The notes beneath the pieces were generated by a model. That model ran no database searches and was not told the origin of the DNA. It saw nothing but the letters and a program-made list of their open reading frames with translations. This document shows, piece after piece, positions 51,326 through 51,399 of a stretch of 51,399 nt of DNA. Every line of letters begins with the position of its first letter. Position 1 is the stretch's first letter. Source of the DNA: Belnapia arida. GTDB lineage: Bacteria; Pseudomonadota; Alphaproteobacteria; Acetobacterales; Acetobacteraceae. The translations under genes were made by a program, and so were the position numbers. The stretch is taken from the NCBI RefSeq assembly GCF_016773205.1, contig NZ_JAETWB010000027.1, positions 1 through 51,399 of the forward strand. Direction: 5' to 3'.

Positions 51326-51399
51326 GACCCCGTTTGAGAATGGTTAGGGGTGGGCGATGCGGCGGAGCAGGAGGGCGCCGAGGCTGACGCGGATCATGG
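51326..51399 (-). mobile_element. end of an IS5-like insertion sequence, continues beyond the window
   Basis: The segment has a terminal-repeat-like GACCCCGTTTGAGAA (51326-51340) immediately after TTAA (51322-51325), a plausible target duplication. Inside it, on the minus strand, a transposase C-terminus runs in from the right edge. GC rises again to about 70%. Confidence 0.6.
51344..51399 (-). CDS. transposase C-terminus, partial (IS5 family type)
   Basis: Partial: only the last 17-18 codons are in the window, reading MIRVSLGALLLRRIAHP and stopping at TAA 51346-51344. This Arg/Leu-rich ending next to the short terminal repeat is typical of IS5-family (IS427-group) transposases. The family assignment is from memory of such endings. 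The rest of the gene lies to the right. Confidence 0.55.
   Translation of the reverse strand, partial: MIRVSLGALLLRRIAHP

Overview
The window is about 51.4 kb of very high-GC DNA (roughly 70-73% by eye) from an alphaproteobacterium. The best guess is Acetobacteraceae, Roseomonas-like. This rests on the GC content and codon use, the complete alphaproteobacterial-type dcw cluster running into lpxC-bamD-recN-ligA, a fused HyuA/HyuB hydantoinase-oxoprolinase, and meso-DAP type MurE. The taxonomic placement is inference from gene content, not a database result.

Layout. Position 1 to about 16.2 kb is a mixed flank. It holds a 3' half of a tRNA-Val(CAC) with no 5' half, a hybrid histidine kinase with a possible coupled 22-codon leader ORF, and an unrecognised Pro-rich membrane protein. 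A small membrane protein with an EF-hand loop converges on a secreted four-EF-hand protein, followed by an M20 peptidase. A fused hydantoinase/oxoprolinase is translationally coupled to an AsmA-family protein, with a divergent winged-helix regulator and a 26-bp palindromic operator candidate between them. Then come a TerB-DnaJ (DjlA-like) protein, an AmpD/AmiD-type amidase, and the RNase P RNA (rnpB).

From about 16.4 to 35.9 kb lies the division and cell wall (dcw) cluster: mraZ, rsmH, ftsL, ftsI, murE, murF, mraY, murD, ftsW, murG, murC, murB, ddl, ftsQ, ftsA, ftsZ. From mraZ to ftsA every junction overlaps by 1, 4, 11 or 14 bases, so this is probably one translationally coupled operon. A four-copy, 10-bp-period repeat upstream of mraZ looks like the MraZ operator, and an exact DnaA box lies between ftsA and ftsZ. 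A strong hairpin follows ftsZ. Then come lpxC, bamD, recN and ligA, so precursor synthesis, septation, lipid A commitment, outer-membrane assembly and DNA repair genes sit side by side.

From 42 to 48 kb is housekeeping: an unrecognised protein with a probable frameshift, aminopeptidase P, a DUF1127 protein, prmA and uvrD. From 48.1 kb to the end the character changes. A large secreted-type GH16 glycanase carries two RTX blocks and two nearly identical carbohydrate-binding modules, behind its own promoter/operator region. It is followed by a low-GC AlgX/AlgJ-like SGNH gene whose 5' end has been cut off by an IS5-like element that runs off the right edge. The right end therefore looks like the start of an exopolysaccharide-related accessory region, and the left edge like the scar of an integrated element.

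I did not find a clearly new multi-gene system. The best candidates for a second look are the GH16/RTX/CBM protein and its operator, the very long FtsL tail and the FtsI insertion, the palindrome-controlled hydantoinase-AsmA pair, and the leader ORF in front of the histidine kinase.
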